DNA from: Kribbella soli
GTDB taxonomy: Bacteria > Actinomycetota > Actinomycetes > Propionibacteriales > Kribbellaceae
Assembly: GCF_004331345.1 (NCBI RefSeq)
Contig: NZ_SJJZ01000001.1
Span: 2,728,001 to 2,792,000 of the forward strand
Direction: 5' to 3'
DNA: 64,000 bases
Below the pieces are notes generated by a model. That model ran no database searches. It was not told where the DNA came from and was given only the letters and a program-made list of their open reading frames with translations. Every line of letters begins with the position of its first letter. The stretch's first letter is position 1. The position numbers and the translations under genes are program-made. Below are positions 26,945 through 34,712 of this stretch, piece by piece.

Positions 26945-28613
26945 GGTTCAGGTCGTACGCGGCGAGATGCAGCCGTGGACCGATCACACGACGCCGCGGC
27001 CGGCGCTTGCCGCGCTGCTGACCGACGTCGTACCCGCCAATCGGCGGACGCTGATCCTCGGGCCGCATGCCCCGCAGCTGATCGAATCGGTGCTCGCGCA
27101 TTCCGCGGACGTGGCGATCCTGGTCCGCTCGGTCGCGGATGCGCAGCAGCTGGGCGAGGACTTCGGGCCGTGCCTGCAGGTGATCGCCGGTGCGCTGGAC
27201 GGTCTGCAGACCGAGCCGTACGACGTGATCATCGCTTCCGACGGACTCGATCGAGTACTGGGGTACGACAGCAGCGACCTGTCGTGGAGCGCGCGCCTCG
27301 CCGCTGTTTCCGCATTGGCTGCTCCGGACGCGGTCGTCGTACTGGGGCTGGAAAACGAGTTCTCGCTGCTGAACCTGCTGGACAGCCGGCCTGCTGACGA
27401 ACGCCACGGCGACGATGAGTGGCGTCCGCTCCACGACGACCCGACCCGCCCGGTCTCGGTCGACCAGCTCAAGTCCGCGCTCCCGTGGGCCTCTGAGGTG
27501 TACGCCGACTTCGGCTCCCGCACGTTCGTCCGGGCCGACGTCGCGGCAACCGCCGGCCCCGGCGAACTCCCCACCCGCCTGGCCGGTGCCGCGCTGGAGT
27601 CGGTGGACGCCCCACTGCTGTCACCCGCCGCCGAGGGCGTGGACACCGCCGCCCGAGCCGGTCTACTCCCCGCCATCCCCACCGCCTGGCTGGCAATCGT
27701 AGGAGCACAACCCCCGCACGACCTCTACACCCAGACCGCCGACACCGTCCTCACAGCCACCCAAACCCTCACCGGCTGGGACACGACCATCACCGGCGAC
27801 CCCAACTCCACCTCCGTGCTGGCGTTCGACCCTTCGGTTGTCCCCAGCACGATTGCCTCGGGGGTGTCGGTTGAGAGCGTGCTGTTCCGCCTGGCCTCCG
27901 CCGAGGACGTGCCTGCCTTCCGCAAGCTGGCCGCCGACCTGGGTGAGTGGGTGACAACCTCTCGGGTGATCGTCCGCTGGGACGACGTGATCTACGACGG
28001 CGACTCCTTCGCGTACGGCGTCTCGGGCTGGGTGGCCGAGGACTCCATCGAGAAAGAGGACCTGCTGGCCGCAGCCTGGGCGCGGTTCCACGACCGCCTG
28101 ATCGGACAGCACCGCCGCCACCCGTGGCCGCCGTGGATGCTGGGCGACGACCTCGTCTCCGCCTGGCTCGGCATGTCCGGCGTCGAGGCACCGGAGCCGA
28201 CCCAGGCCACGAGCCCCGACACCCTCCCCGCCACCACCGAACAAGTTGCCCGCGGCAAGGAGCTCGCCGCCGCGCTGGACGCCGTACTGGAGACGAGCAC
28301 CACCACGGTCGACGTACGCACGGCCCTCACGGAAGCCGAAGAGGCCAAGCAGGAGCTGTTCGAGCTGAAGGGCCACGTCTACGGCCTCGAACGCACACTC
28401 GGCTTCCGCAACAAGGCGATGAAGACCCGCGAGAACCGCATCCGCGAGCTCCGCGGACAGCTGCAGCGGCTGACCACGGCCCACGAGCGGATCCGCGGAT
28501 CCCGCACGTACGCCGTCTCGCGGGTGATCTTCCACGCCGCCCAGGTCCGCAAGCCGAAGGTCGTCGCCCGCAAGCTGGCCCGTAAAATTGACCGTCGAAT
28601 CAGGAAGCGGTGA
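26937..28613 (+). CDS. Degenerate methyltransferase-like protein with coiled coil (paralogue of 15770-17149)
   Basis: 558 residues; GTG start at 26937 inside the end of the previous gene. The N-terminal Rossmann-like part (TLILGPHAPQLIESVLAHSA, YDVIIASDGLDRVLGY, ALAAPDAVVVLGLENEFSLL) parallels the 15770-17149 protein and likewise has a Gly-Pro-His in place of the SAM-binding GxGxG. The middle shares weaker similarity. The C terminus is longer than in the paralogue and adds a coiled coil at about 455-525 (KQELFELKGHVYGLERTLG, ENRIRELRGQLQRLTTAHER) before the basic RKPKVVARKLARKIDRRIRK tail. Coiled coil plus basic tail suggests oligomerisation at the membrane face. It ends with a GTGA overlap into the second GT2 gene. 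Confidence 0.7.
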   Translation: MSEVQVVRGEMQPWTDHTTPRPALAALLTDVVPANRRTLILGPHAPQLIESVLAHSADVAILVRSVADAQQLGEDFGPCLQVIAGALDGLQTEPYDVIIASDGLDRVLGYDSSDLSWSARLAAVSALAAPDAVVVLGLENEFSLLNLLDSRPADERHGDDEWRPLHDDPTRPVSVDQLKSALPWASEVYADFGSRTFVRADVAATAGPGELPTRLAGAALESVDAPLLSPAAEGVDTAARAGLLPAIPTAWLAIVGAQPPHDLYTQTADTVLTATQTLTGWDTTITGDPNSTSVLAFDPSVVPSTIASGVSVESVLFRLASAEDVPAFRKLAADLGEWVTTSRVIVRWDDVIYDGDSFAYGVSGWVAEDSIEKEDLLAAAWARFHDRLIGQHRRHPWPPWMLGDDLVSAWLGMSGVEAPEPTQATSPDTLPATTEQVARGKELAAALDAVLETSTTTVDVRTALTEAEEAKQELFELKGHVYGLERTLGFRNKAMKTRENRIRELRGQLQRLTTAHERIRGSRTYAVSRVIFHAAQVRKPKVVARKLARKIDRRIRKR

Positions 28614-30769
28614 GTACGCCGCGCCCTCCTGCACGACTCAGCGTGGTAGTGCCGTTCTACAACGTGGGGGCGTACATCGAGGACTGCCTGGACTCGATCG
28701 CGCGGCAGACCTTCGGCGACTTCGAGGCGATCCTGGTCGACGACGGTTCGCCGGACGACAGTGCCGTGATCGCGAAGGAGTTCTGCCTCCGCGACCCGCG
28801 GTTCCGGATCGTGGAGCAGCAGAACGCCGGCCTCGGACCGGCGCGCAACACTGGCGTCGAGCACGCGACGGGGGAGTACATCACGTTCGTCGACAGCGAC
28901 GACCTGGTCACCCGGCACGGGTTCGCGATGCTGGTCCGGTCGCTCGACCAGACCGGTTCGGACTTCGCCGGCGGCAACGCGCGACGGTTCAACAACAGTT
29001 ACGGCGTACGGCCGTCGTGGTTGCATGCACAGGCTTTCACGGCCGATCGACCGGCCACGCACATCTCCGAGACGCCGCAGTTGGTGCTGGATCGGATGGT
29101 GTGGAACAAGGTGTACCGGCGGTCGTTCTGGGACGAGTACGGCTACCGGTTCCCGGCGATCCGGTATGAGGACTACCCGGTCACGCTGAAGGCGCACCTC
29201 GACGCGGTCACCGTCGACACGCTCGCGGCGCCGGTGTACTTCTGGCGCGAGCGCGAGTCGGGCGACTCGATCACCCAGCAGAAGTTCCAGCTCGCGAACA
29301 TCCGCGACCGGGTCGTCTCGGCCGGTCTGGTGCTCGACGAGATCGAGGACGCACTGCCGACGATCCGGCACCGGGTGCATGCGCATTTCCGGCAGATCGA
29401 CCTGCACGCGATCCTCTCGGCCTTCGGCACGGTCCCGCCGGAGGAGGAGCAGCACCTGGTCGAGCTCACCACCGAGCTCCTCGACCGTCTGGACGAGGCC
29501 GTGCTGGTGAACTCGCCGCGCCTCGCCCAGCTCCAGTTCGCGGCGCTGCGGGCGGGCGATCTCGAGCTCCTGCACAAGGTCGCGCTCGAGCCGGACACGG
29601 TCCTGGAGAACCTGGAGCTCACCAAGACCGACCTGACGATGGCGACCAGCGTGCGTGAGGTGACCTGGATCGACGGCGAGCTGTCGATCCGCGGCACCGC
29701 CGAGATCCGGCACCTGCAGTCGAAGCCGTCGAACCTCCGGATCGATCTGGTGATTGCAGGCAAGAACTTCCGGCTTCCGGTACGGCGGTTTCCGGCGACG
29801 GACCTCCGCGGCGAGGAAAGCCTGGTGGGGTTCGAGGTTCGGGTCAGTCGTGAGTTGCTCGCCAAGTGCACGGCCGGCCCGTCGCACTTCGACGTACGGC
29901 TGCGGGTCGGTGGGATCCGGCGGCGGGACCTGCTGCGCGGTCAGAAGGCCGGCAGCCCCGGGTGGCCGCCGGGAGCGTGGATCGACGGGACGAACTGGAT
30001 CCAGCCCGGTCCGGGCAAGGACGGCGCGTTCGCCGTACGACGGTTGTCGGATCCGTGCCGGTTGACGTCGGTCGAGCAGACCCCCGACGCGCTGGTGCTG
30101 CACGGGCGGTCGACGTTCGACGAGCCCTCGTTGTTCGTGAGCCGGCCGTTGTCGGGTGGTGAGGAGGCGGTGCCGCTCGACGTACATGGCCGGGACTTCA
30201 CTGCGTGGTTGCCGATCGGGCCGATCCTCGCGGAGATCAATCCGGACGACCCGTTCAGCCAGCGGACGACGCGTGCGTTCCGGGTCCGTGGGCCGGAGGG
30301 CCAGGAGCAGGTGCTGCTGTGGACGGCGGGCGATCGGCTGGTCTCACACGCCGAGAGCGGGCGTGCGGTGATGCTGACCCGGTCGACCGGTGGATACGTG
30401 AACCTGCACGAGTCCCCGATCCGAATGACCGCCACCGCTGCAGTTGCTGCGGGCAACATGCTGGTGGTGCGCGGGCCGGACTGGGGTGAGGTCGACTTCA
30501 GTTGGCGGCGGTACCTGCCGGATTCCGACGACCACGTGGACGTCGCATGCCGACGTACCGTCTCGGACGACGGCTGGGCCGCAGTGGTGGAGATGGCGGA
30601 GTTGGAGGCGGCGGAGTGGATCCTGTTCGCCACCGCACCGGACGGCACGTCCCACGCAGTCCAGTGCGAACCGTTCCTGTCCAGCCGCCTACCCCTGATC
30701 GTCAACCGAGCCCGCCGCACCTACGCCGTACGCCCTCTCGCCGGAACCCTCCACCTCGAAGTCACCTAG
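28610..30769 (+). CDS. Family 2 glycosyltransferase with long C-terminal extension (copy 2)
   Basis: 719 residues, plainly a duplicate of the 23838-26120 product: both share SFDxEAILVDDGSPDDSAV-type GT-A motifs, FAGGNARRFNNS, RMxWNKVYRRSFW, RYEDYPVxLKAHLDAVTVDT, ATSVREV, SPGWPPGAWID, NWIQPGPGK and LTRSTGGYVNLHESPIR. The metal-binding site here is FVDSDDLVT, against FVDGDDLVS in copy 1. It lacks about 40 residues that copy 1 has between the catalytic part and the tail (the Arg/Gly-rich stretch near residue 345 of copy 1). GTG start overlapping the previous stop. The two copies could add successive or different residues of one repeat unit. No terminator-like hairpin follows directly; a large palindrome begins about 210 bp downstream. 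Confidence 0.85.
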   Translation: MSTPRPPARLSVVVPFYNVGAYIEDCLDSIARQTFGDFEAILVDDGSPDDSAVIAKEFCLRDPRFRIVEQQNAGLGPARNTGVEHATGEYITFVDSDDLVTRHGFAMLVRSLDQTGSDFAGGNARRFNNSYGVRPSWLHAQAFTADRPATHISETPQLVLDRMVWNKVYRRSFWDEYGYRFPAIRYEDYPVTLKAHLDAVTVDTLAAPVYFWRERESGDSITQQKFQLANIRDRVVSAGLVLDEIEDALPTIRHRVHAHFRQIDLHAILSAFGTVPPEEEQHLVELTTELLDRLDEAVLVNSPRLAQLQFAALRAGDLELLHKVALEPDTVLENLELTKTDLTMATSVREVTWIDGELSIRGTAEIRHLQSKPSNLRIDLVIAGKNFRLPVRRFPATDLRGEESLVGFEVRVSRELLAKCTAGPSHFDVRLRVGGIRRRDLLRGQKAGSPGWPPGAWIDGTNWIQPGPGKDGAFAVRRLSDPCRLTSVEQTPDALVLHGRSTFDEPSLFVSRPLSGGEEAVPLDVHGRDFTAWLPIGPILAEINPDDPFSQRTTRAFRVRGPEGQEQVLLWTAGDRLVSHAESGRAVMLTRSTGGYVNLHESPIRMTATAAVAAGNMLVVRGPDWGEVDFSWRRYLPDSDDHVDVACRRTVSDDGWAAVVEMAELEAAEWILFATAPDGTSHAVQCEPFLSSRLPLIVNRARRTYAVRPLAGTLHLEVT

Positions 30770-30981
30770 CCAACCGGCAGCTCGACAGTACGTATACGCC
30801 CACTACGACCCAACACCCGGCCAGCTGAGCGTGGAGCCCACCCACCCACCACCGGACCTCCTGTCGAGCTGCACACCCCCACTCCCGCGCCCACGTCCCG
30901 ACCGCCCCTCGCCACATGTGCGCCCTCGCGCCGACGGTCCGCCCCGCGCGCCCTCGCCCCCGGCGCGCCCTCGCCACACGT

Positions 30982-31198
30982 GCGCCAGCGGCCACCCGCG
31001 GGGCTGGCCGCTGCGCCTCGCCCCGCTCCGCCGCAGGCCGGTCGCATTTGCTGGGTAGGCCAGGCAAATTCGTGGGTGGGCCAGGCAAGTTGGGGGTTCG
31101 GTACCCGTTATCAGGGTGTGGAACCCGGCATTTCGCTGGCTTACCCAGCAAATGGGGGCGCGGGGCGGCGGGGTAGCCGCGCGGGTGGCCGCTGGCGC
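30982..31198. repeat. 217-bp nested imperfect palindrome between convergent genes
   Basis: Outer arms of 19 bp are perfect inverted repeats: 30982-31000 (GCGCCAGCGGCCACCCGCG) and 31180-31198. Inner arms of 19 bp match at 18 positions: 31045-31063 (CATTTGCTGGGTAGGCCAG) and 31136-31154. A third 6-bp pair, GGGTTC/GAACCC, lies at 31094-31099 and 31121-31126. The spacing of arms differs by 19 bp on the two sides, so it would fold with a bulge. Just outside the left arm, CTCGCCACAnGTGCGCC occurs twice (about 30908 and 30970). It sits between the ends of a plus-strand GT2 gene and a minus-strand gene, so a two-way terminator is one reading; a decayed non-coding mobile element is another. The 590-bp interval 30770-31359 has no supported gene. 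Confidence 0.75.
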
Positions 31199-31245
31199 GG
31201 GGCGGGCCGGTGACGCGGGGCGGTGGCGGGGCCGGTGCAGGTTGG

Positions 31246-31362
31246 GCTCGGGGCGGTGGCGGAGGGGCCGGTGGAGGTTGGGGGCTCGGGGCGGTGCGGC
31301 GGGGCGGTGGAGGTTGGAGGCTCGGGGTGGTGGGGGTTGGGGGCTCGGGGTGGTGGGGGTTA
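31246..31362. repeat. G-rich degenerate tandem repeats directly after the 31360-32877 gene
   Basis: Four units each begin GCTCGGGG(C/T)GGTG and end in GGGGGTT or GGAGGTTGG: 31246-31283, 31284-31319, 31320-31342 and 31343-31362. Unit lengths are 38, 36, 23 and about 20 bp, so the repeats shorten toward the gene. The plus strand is almost pure G/T with many runs of three to five G and could form G-quadruplexes; the transcript of the adjacent gene would contain the C-rich strand. The last unit includes the gene's stop codon. Confidence 0.7.
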
Positions 31363-32877
31363 GCGGCGGGCGATCAGCAGTTGGTGGGTGGCTGGCCAGT
31401 CGATGGGGTCGCCTTCGGGGGTGGTGATGGTGGCGACTGGGGCGATGCGGTTCGCGATGACCCAGTCGTTGCGCCAGGCGGTCGATGCGGGGTCGATGGT
31501 GAAGCCGGCGCGTTCGGCGACGGCGGACCAGCCGGCGAAGTTCAGGCCGCAGAACTGTTCGTGGGTCTCGCTCAGCCAGTTGTCGACGTAGTCCTTCCGA
31601 GTCAGGAAGTCCATCGCGTCGGCGAGCCGCAGCACCAGCCCGTCGGCGCGGACGTCGTACCCGAGCGGCACCTTCGCGTTCCGCCGGAAGTCGTGGGCGA
31701 ACTGGAAGAACCGTGCGCGCGTGGACAGTTTGCCGACGTACGCCGCCGCGTCGTCGAGCGCCTCGAGCTCCACAACGCCGTCCGGGTTCTCGCCGTCGCT
31801 GTCGTCCAGCCGCAGTACGACGGGTCGGTCCGGCTCGTCGGGGCCGCAGACGTCGGAGTTGATCCAGACACCGTTCGGAGCCGTGTGCGCGTAGAGCGCG
31901 TCGGCGAACCGCTGGACAGTATCGGGACGCGAGCCGTCGGCGTACGACCAGATCTCGTGGGTGAGCGCGAGCGTGAGCGTGGTGTCGATCGACCGCGGCG
32001 GGAACACGGCGGAGCCGAGCATGTTGCGCTGGTAGAAGTAGACGTTCGGGTTGCTGAAGAGGCCTTGCTCCTTCTTGTGCTCGCATTCGGCGAACAGGTG
32101 CCGCGCGACCTCTACACCGATCAGGTCGGACTCGTGGAACCGCGGGTCCCGGTCGACGAGTTGCAGCGTGGCGCCGGTCGCGCAGCCGATGTCGAGGATC
32201 CGTCCGGGACGCACGAAGTCCTTGATCTGCAGCCATTTCCGGTCGGCGGCGGTCTCGAACGCGTCGGCGTACGTCTTGTAGTCGCGGGTCGTGGTCAGTC
32301 CGCCGTCGTCGCCGACCACCGGGTCGTTCACGCAGCGCGCGACGTGCGCGTCCAGGGCGTAGCGCTCGAACACATCCACGGTCGCCGGGTGCGCGAGCTC
32401 CTTCCACTGCTCGTTGCCTGCGGCAATCAGCAGCAGTACGTCCCACGGTCGCGCCGTACCGTCGGGCTCGACCCCGATCACGGAGTACCCGAGTTTCTCG
32501 TACAGCTTGCTCACCTCGGGCGTCGAGCACGCCACAACCGTGTTCTCCGGCGTCAACCGGACGAGATCGTCGGTCCCGGCCTCGATCGCCTTCACCGTCA
32601 CCTCGGCGAACTCGTCGGTCGGCGGGGTGTCGACCACCCCGACCACCAGCGACCGGATCCCCTCGGCCACGCTGAACCGCTCGATCGCCGCCTCCCGCCG
32701 ATCGAACGCCACCGGATTCCGCTTCGTGGTCCGATGATTCGCCGACGTCACCGCCCACACCACAGTCCGGTCCGCGAACTGCCGCAGAAAGTCCCCTTGA
32801 AACCGGGTCAGCACATGATGCCGCCCCGGAAACAGCAAGTACTCGGCCACAGCAGCCAACCCTTTCCTGCGTAGCAT
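31360..32877 (-). CDS. Fusion of NadM-like nucleotidyltransferase domain and SAM methyltransferase
   Basis: 505 residues. The N-terminal about 165 residues resemble NMN adenylyltransferase-type alpha/beta phosphodiesterases: YLLFPGRHHVLTRFQGDFL in place of GRFxPxHxGH, VVWAVTSANHRTTKRNPVAF in place of the SAxxSHTxxNPF stretch, then DRREAAIERFS. The HxGH histidines are not fully kept, so catalysis is uncertain. Residues about 225-400 are a class I methyltransferase: RILDIGCATGATLQLV (motif I), SDLIGVEVARHLF, LTLALTHEIWSYADGS. The C terminus is unassigned. It is convergent with the GT2 operon and divergent from a lipoprotein gene. The combination suggests modification of a nucleotide-linked small molecule in the glycan locus, but this is inference. 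Confidence 0.7.
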   Translation of the reverse strand: MLRRKGLAAVAEYLLFPGRHHVLTRFQGDFLRQFADRTVVWAVTSANHRTTKRNPVAFDRREAAIERFSVAEGIRSLVVGVVDTPPTDEFAEVTVKAIEAGTDDLVRLTPENTVVACSTPEVSKLYEKLGYSVIGVEPDGTARPWDVLLLIAAGNEQWKELAHPATVDVFERYALDAHVARCVNDPVVGDDGGLTTTRDYKTYADAFETAADRKWLQIKDFVRPGRILDIGCATGATLQLVDRDPRFHESDLIGVEVARHLFAECEHKKEQGLFSNPNVYFYQRNMLGSAVFPPRSIDTTLTLALTHEIWSYADGSRPDTVQRFADALYAHTAPNGVWINSDVCGPDEPDRPVVLRLDDSDGENPDGVVELEALDDAAAYVGKLSTRARFFQFAHDFRRNAKVPLGYDVRADGLVLRLADAMDFLTRKDYVDNWLSETHEQFCGLNFAGWSAVAERAGFTIDPASTAWRNDWVIANRIAPVATITTPEGDPIDWPATHQLLIARR

Positions 32878-32909
32878 GCGTCAGACAGAACATGATCCTA
32901 GGGGGCTCG

Positions 32910-33653
32910 GTGACGCGCTGGCTGCTGGCGGCCGGATGCCTGGCGCTCGCCGGTTGTACGACGCAGACCGCCGACCCCATCCCGTCGCCGACGACCGCGG
33001 TCTTCACGCCGGTGCCCCGGGCCTCGACCACCCCGAAGCCACCGGCCAAGTTCCACTTCACCACCGAGCAGTTGGTCAACGCGCTGCCGGCGTCCTTCCA
33101 GGGGGCTCCGCTCAGCCAGTCTCGCAACGTCTATCCACCGCCTTCCAACTCGACGGTCCGATGGGATCCGCTGTCGAAGTGGAAGGTGTCGCCGGAGGTC
33201 TGCCGGAACGTCATCCGGTACCGGGGCATCCCCGGCCTCCCCGGCGACTTCGTCGACCCCAGCACGCCCTCGGCCGCGGTGGTCGCCACCGTGGGGCCGA
33301 TCGCCGTCACCGAGAGCCAGCAAGTCAGTGTGGCTGTCGTAGAGCTGCCCCCCGCGCTCGGCGACCGGCTCATGGATCAGCGCCTACCGACTCCGCCCGA
33401 GTGCGCGCATGTCCTGCTCGACGGTCAGGAGCGTGCCTCGGTGGTCGAGCGTGCGCTTCCCGAATACGGCGTCCGGGCGCGGTACGTCGTCCGGACCTTC
33501 CCGGTCGGCGAGCAGACCGTCATCGAACGCTCGCTGCAGTACCGCACCGACCAGTACGTCGTAGCCGTCCGCCTCGACGCCTTCGACAACCCGGTGGCGG
33601 CGTTCCTCGCGTTCGCGGCGAAGACGCGCGACGGCTTGAAAACGCTGAGCTAG
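32910..33653 (+). CDS. Putative lipoprotein, function unknown
   Basis: About 247 residues. The GTG at 32910 is preferred because AGGGGG lies 6 nt upstream and the resulting N terminus is a compact lipoprotein signal, with lipobox LALAGC and the acylated Cys at residue 16. An ATG at 32892 would add six residues. After a Pro/Thr-rich linker (about 17-45), the domain has TTEQLVNALPASFQGAP and two Cys-containing segments (VSPEVCRNVIRYRG, PPECAHVLLDGQE). This resembles mycobacterial LpqN/sensor-type lipoproteins only in outline. It is divergent from the fusion methyltransferase and its stop overlaps that of pseI by 4 bp. Confidence 0.75.
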   Translation: MTRWLLAAGCLALAGCTTQTADPIPSPTTAVFTPVPRASTTPKPPAKFHFTTEQLVNALPASFQGAPLSQSRNVYPPPSNSTVRWDPLSKWKVSPEVCRNVIRYRGIPGLPGDFVDPSTPSAAVVATVGPIAVTESQQVSVAVVELPPALGDRLMDQRLPTPPECAHVLLDGQERASVVERALPEYGVRARYVVRTFPVGEQTVIERSLQYRTDQYVVAVRLDAFDNPVAAFLAFAAKTRDGLKTLS

Positions 33654-34699
33654 AGCAAATCCCAGGTGAGCGGGGTGCCGGCCTTGACGTCGGTGCGGAA
33701 CGGGCGGCCCTCGACCTGCGTGAACAGGTCAGGAGCGAGGCCGCCGGCCGGGCGGATCGAGCGGACGTTTTCGAAGGTGATGAGGTCGCCGGCGCGGACG
33801 TCTTGGGTGACGAAGAGGGAGCGGCGGAAGCGGAGGACGTTCTGTTCTGCCTGCTTCGGGCCGATGACCGGCTCGCCTAGCGACAGTTGGGCGACCCGCG
33901 TGCTCTCGACGAGGAGTTCGAGCTCCCACGGCTCGAGCGAGAACGCCGAGTCGACACCACCGTCGACGCGCTTCAGCGTCACATGCTTCTCGATCACCGT
34001 CGCGCCGAGCGCGACCGCGGCCACGGCGGCGCCGATGCCCATCGTGTGATCGGACAGGCCGACCTGTACGCCGAGAGCGTCGCGAAGGACCGGGATCCCG
34101 CGCAGATTGGACTGCTCAGGCGGCGCGGGGTAACTCGCCGTACAGGACAGCACGATGATCTGCTCGTTGCCGGTGGAACGCGCGGCGCGGACCGCGGCGT
34201 CGATGTCGGTGAGCGTGGCCGACCCGGTGGAGATGATGATCGGTTTCCCGGTCTCCGCCATGCCCCGGACCAGCGGCAGGTCGCCGATCTCGTTCGACGC
34301 GACCTTGTACGCCGGTACGTCGAGCTTCTCCAGGAAGTCGATCGCGGTGCTGTCGAACGCGGACGAGAACGCGACCAGGCCGAGGGACTTCGCGAGCTCG
34401 AAGATCGGCTCGTGCCACGCCCATGGCGTGTGCGCCTCCCTGTACAGGTCGTAGAGCCGCGCCTCGCTCCACAGCTCGTGCTCCGCGGGCAGCCGGAACG
34501 CCGGCAGGTCGAGGTCGAGGGTCATCGTGTCCGCGGTGTAGGTCTGCAGCTTCAGCGCCTGCGCACCGGACTCGGCGACCGCGCGCACGATGTCCAGCGC
34601 CCGCTCAAGGTCGCCGTTGTGGTTCCCCGACATCTCCGCGATGACGAACGGCTGGTGGTCCGGTCCGACCGGCACGCCGCCGATCTCGATCGTGCTCAT
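33650..34699 (-). CDS. pseI: Pseudaminic acid synthase (PseI/NeuB family)
   Basis: Condenses the 6-deoxy-diacetamido-altrose with phosphoenolpyruvate to give pseudaminic acid. 349 residues, the usual length. NeuB barrel motifs: PFVIAEMSGNHNGDLERAL, ALKLQTYTADTMTLD, EHELWSEARLYDLYREAHTP, VAFSSAFDSTAIDFLE, YKVASNEIGDLPLV, IISTGSATLTDI, LSCTASYPAP, LSDHTMGIGAAVAAVALGA and EKHVTL. The C terminus carries an antifreeze-like SAF domain (LRFRRSLFVTQDVRAGDLIT). The ATAYxxxH-like details YREAHTPWAWH favour PseI over sialic acid synthase. AAGAGG lies before the ATG at 34699. It is 13 bp downstream of the pseH-like gene in one operon. Confidence 0.92.
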   Translation of the reverse strand: MSTIEIGGVPVGPDHQPFVIAEMSGNHNGDLERALDIVRAVAESGAQALKLQTYTADTMTLDLDLPAFRLPAEHELWSEARLYDLYREAHTPWAWHEPIFELAKSLGLVAFSSAFDSTAIDFLEKLDVPAYKVASNEIGDLPLVRGMAETGKPIIISTGSATLTDIDAAVRAARSTGNEQIIVLSCTASYPAPPEQSNLRGIPVLRDALGVQVGLSDHTMGIGAAVAAVALGATVIEKHVTLKRVDGGVDSAFSLEPWELELLVESTRVAQLSLGEPVIGPKQAEQNVLRFRRSLFVTQDVRAGDLITFENVRSIRPAGGLAPDLFTQVEGRPFRTDVKAGTPLTWDLL

Positions 34700-34712
34700 G
34701 CCATACCTCTTA

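Noticed and set aside
30982..31198. Insertion sequence
   Set aside because: No transposase frame between the arms and no flanking target duplication seen; kept only as a palindrome.
31246..31362. G-rich repeats considered as CRISPR or replication origin iterons
   Set aside because: No unique spacers, unequal units, no replication gene nearby.
30803..33127. 774-codon open frame on the minus strand through the palindrome and repeats
   Set aside because: Extremely Arg/Pro/Ala-rich, different frame from the recognised methyltransferase fusion, no start signals.
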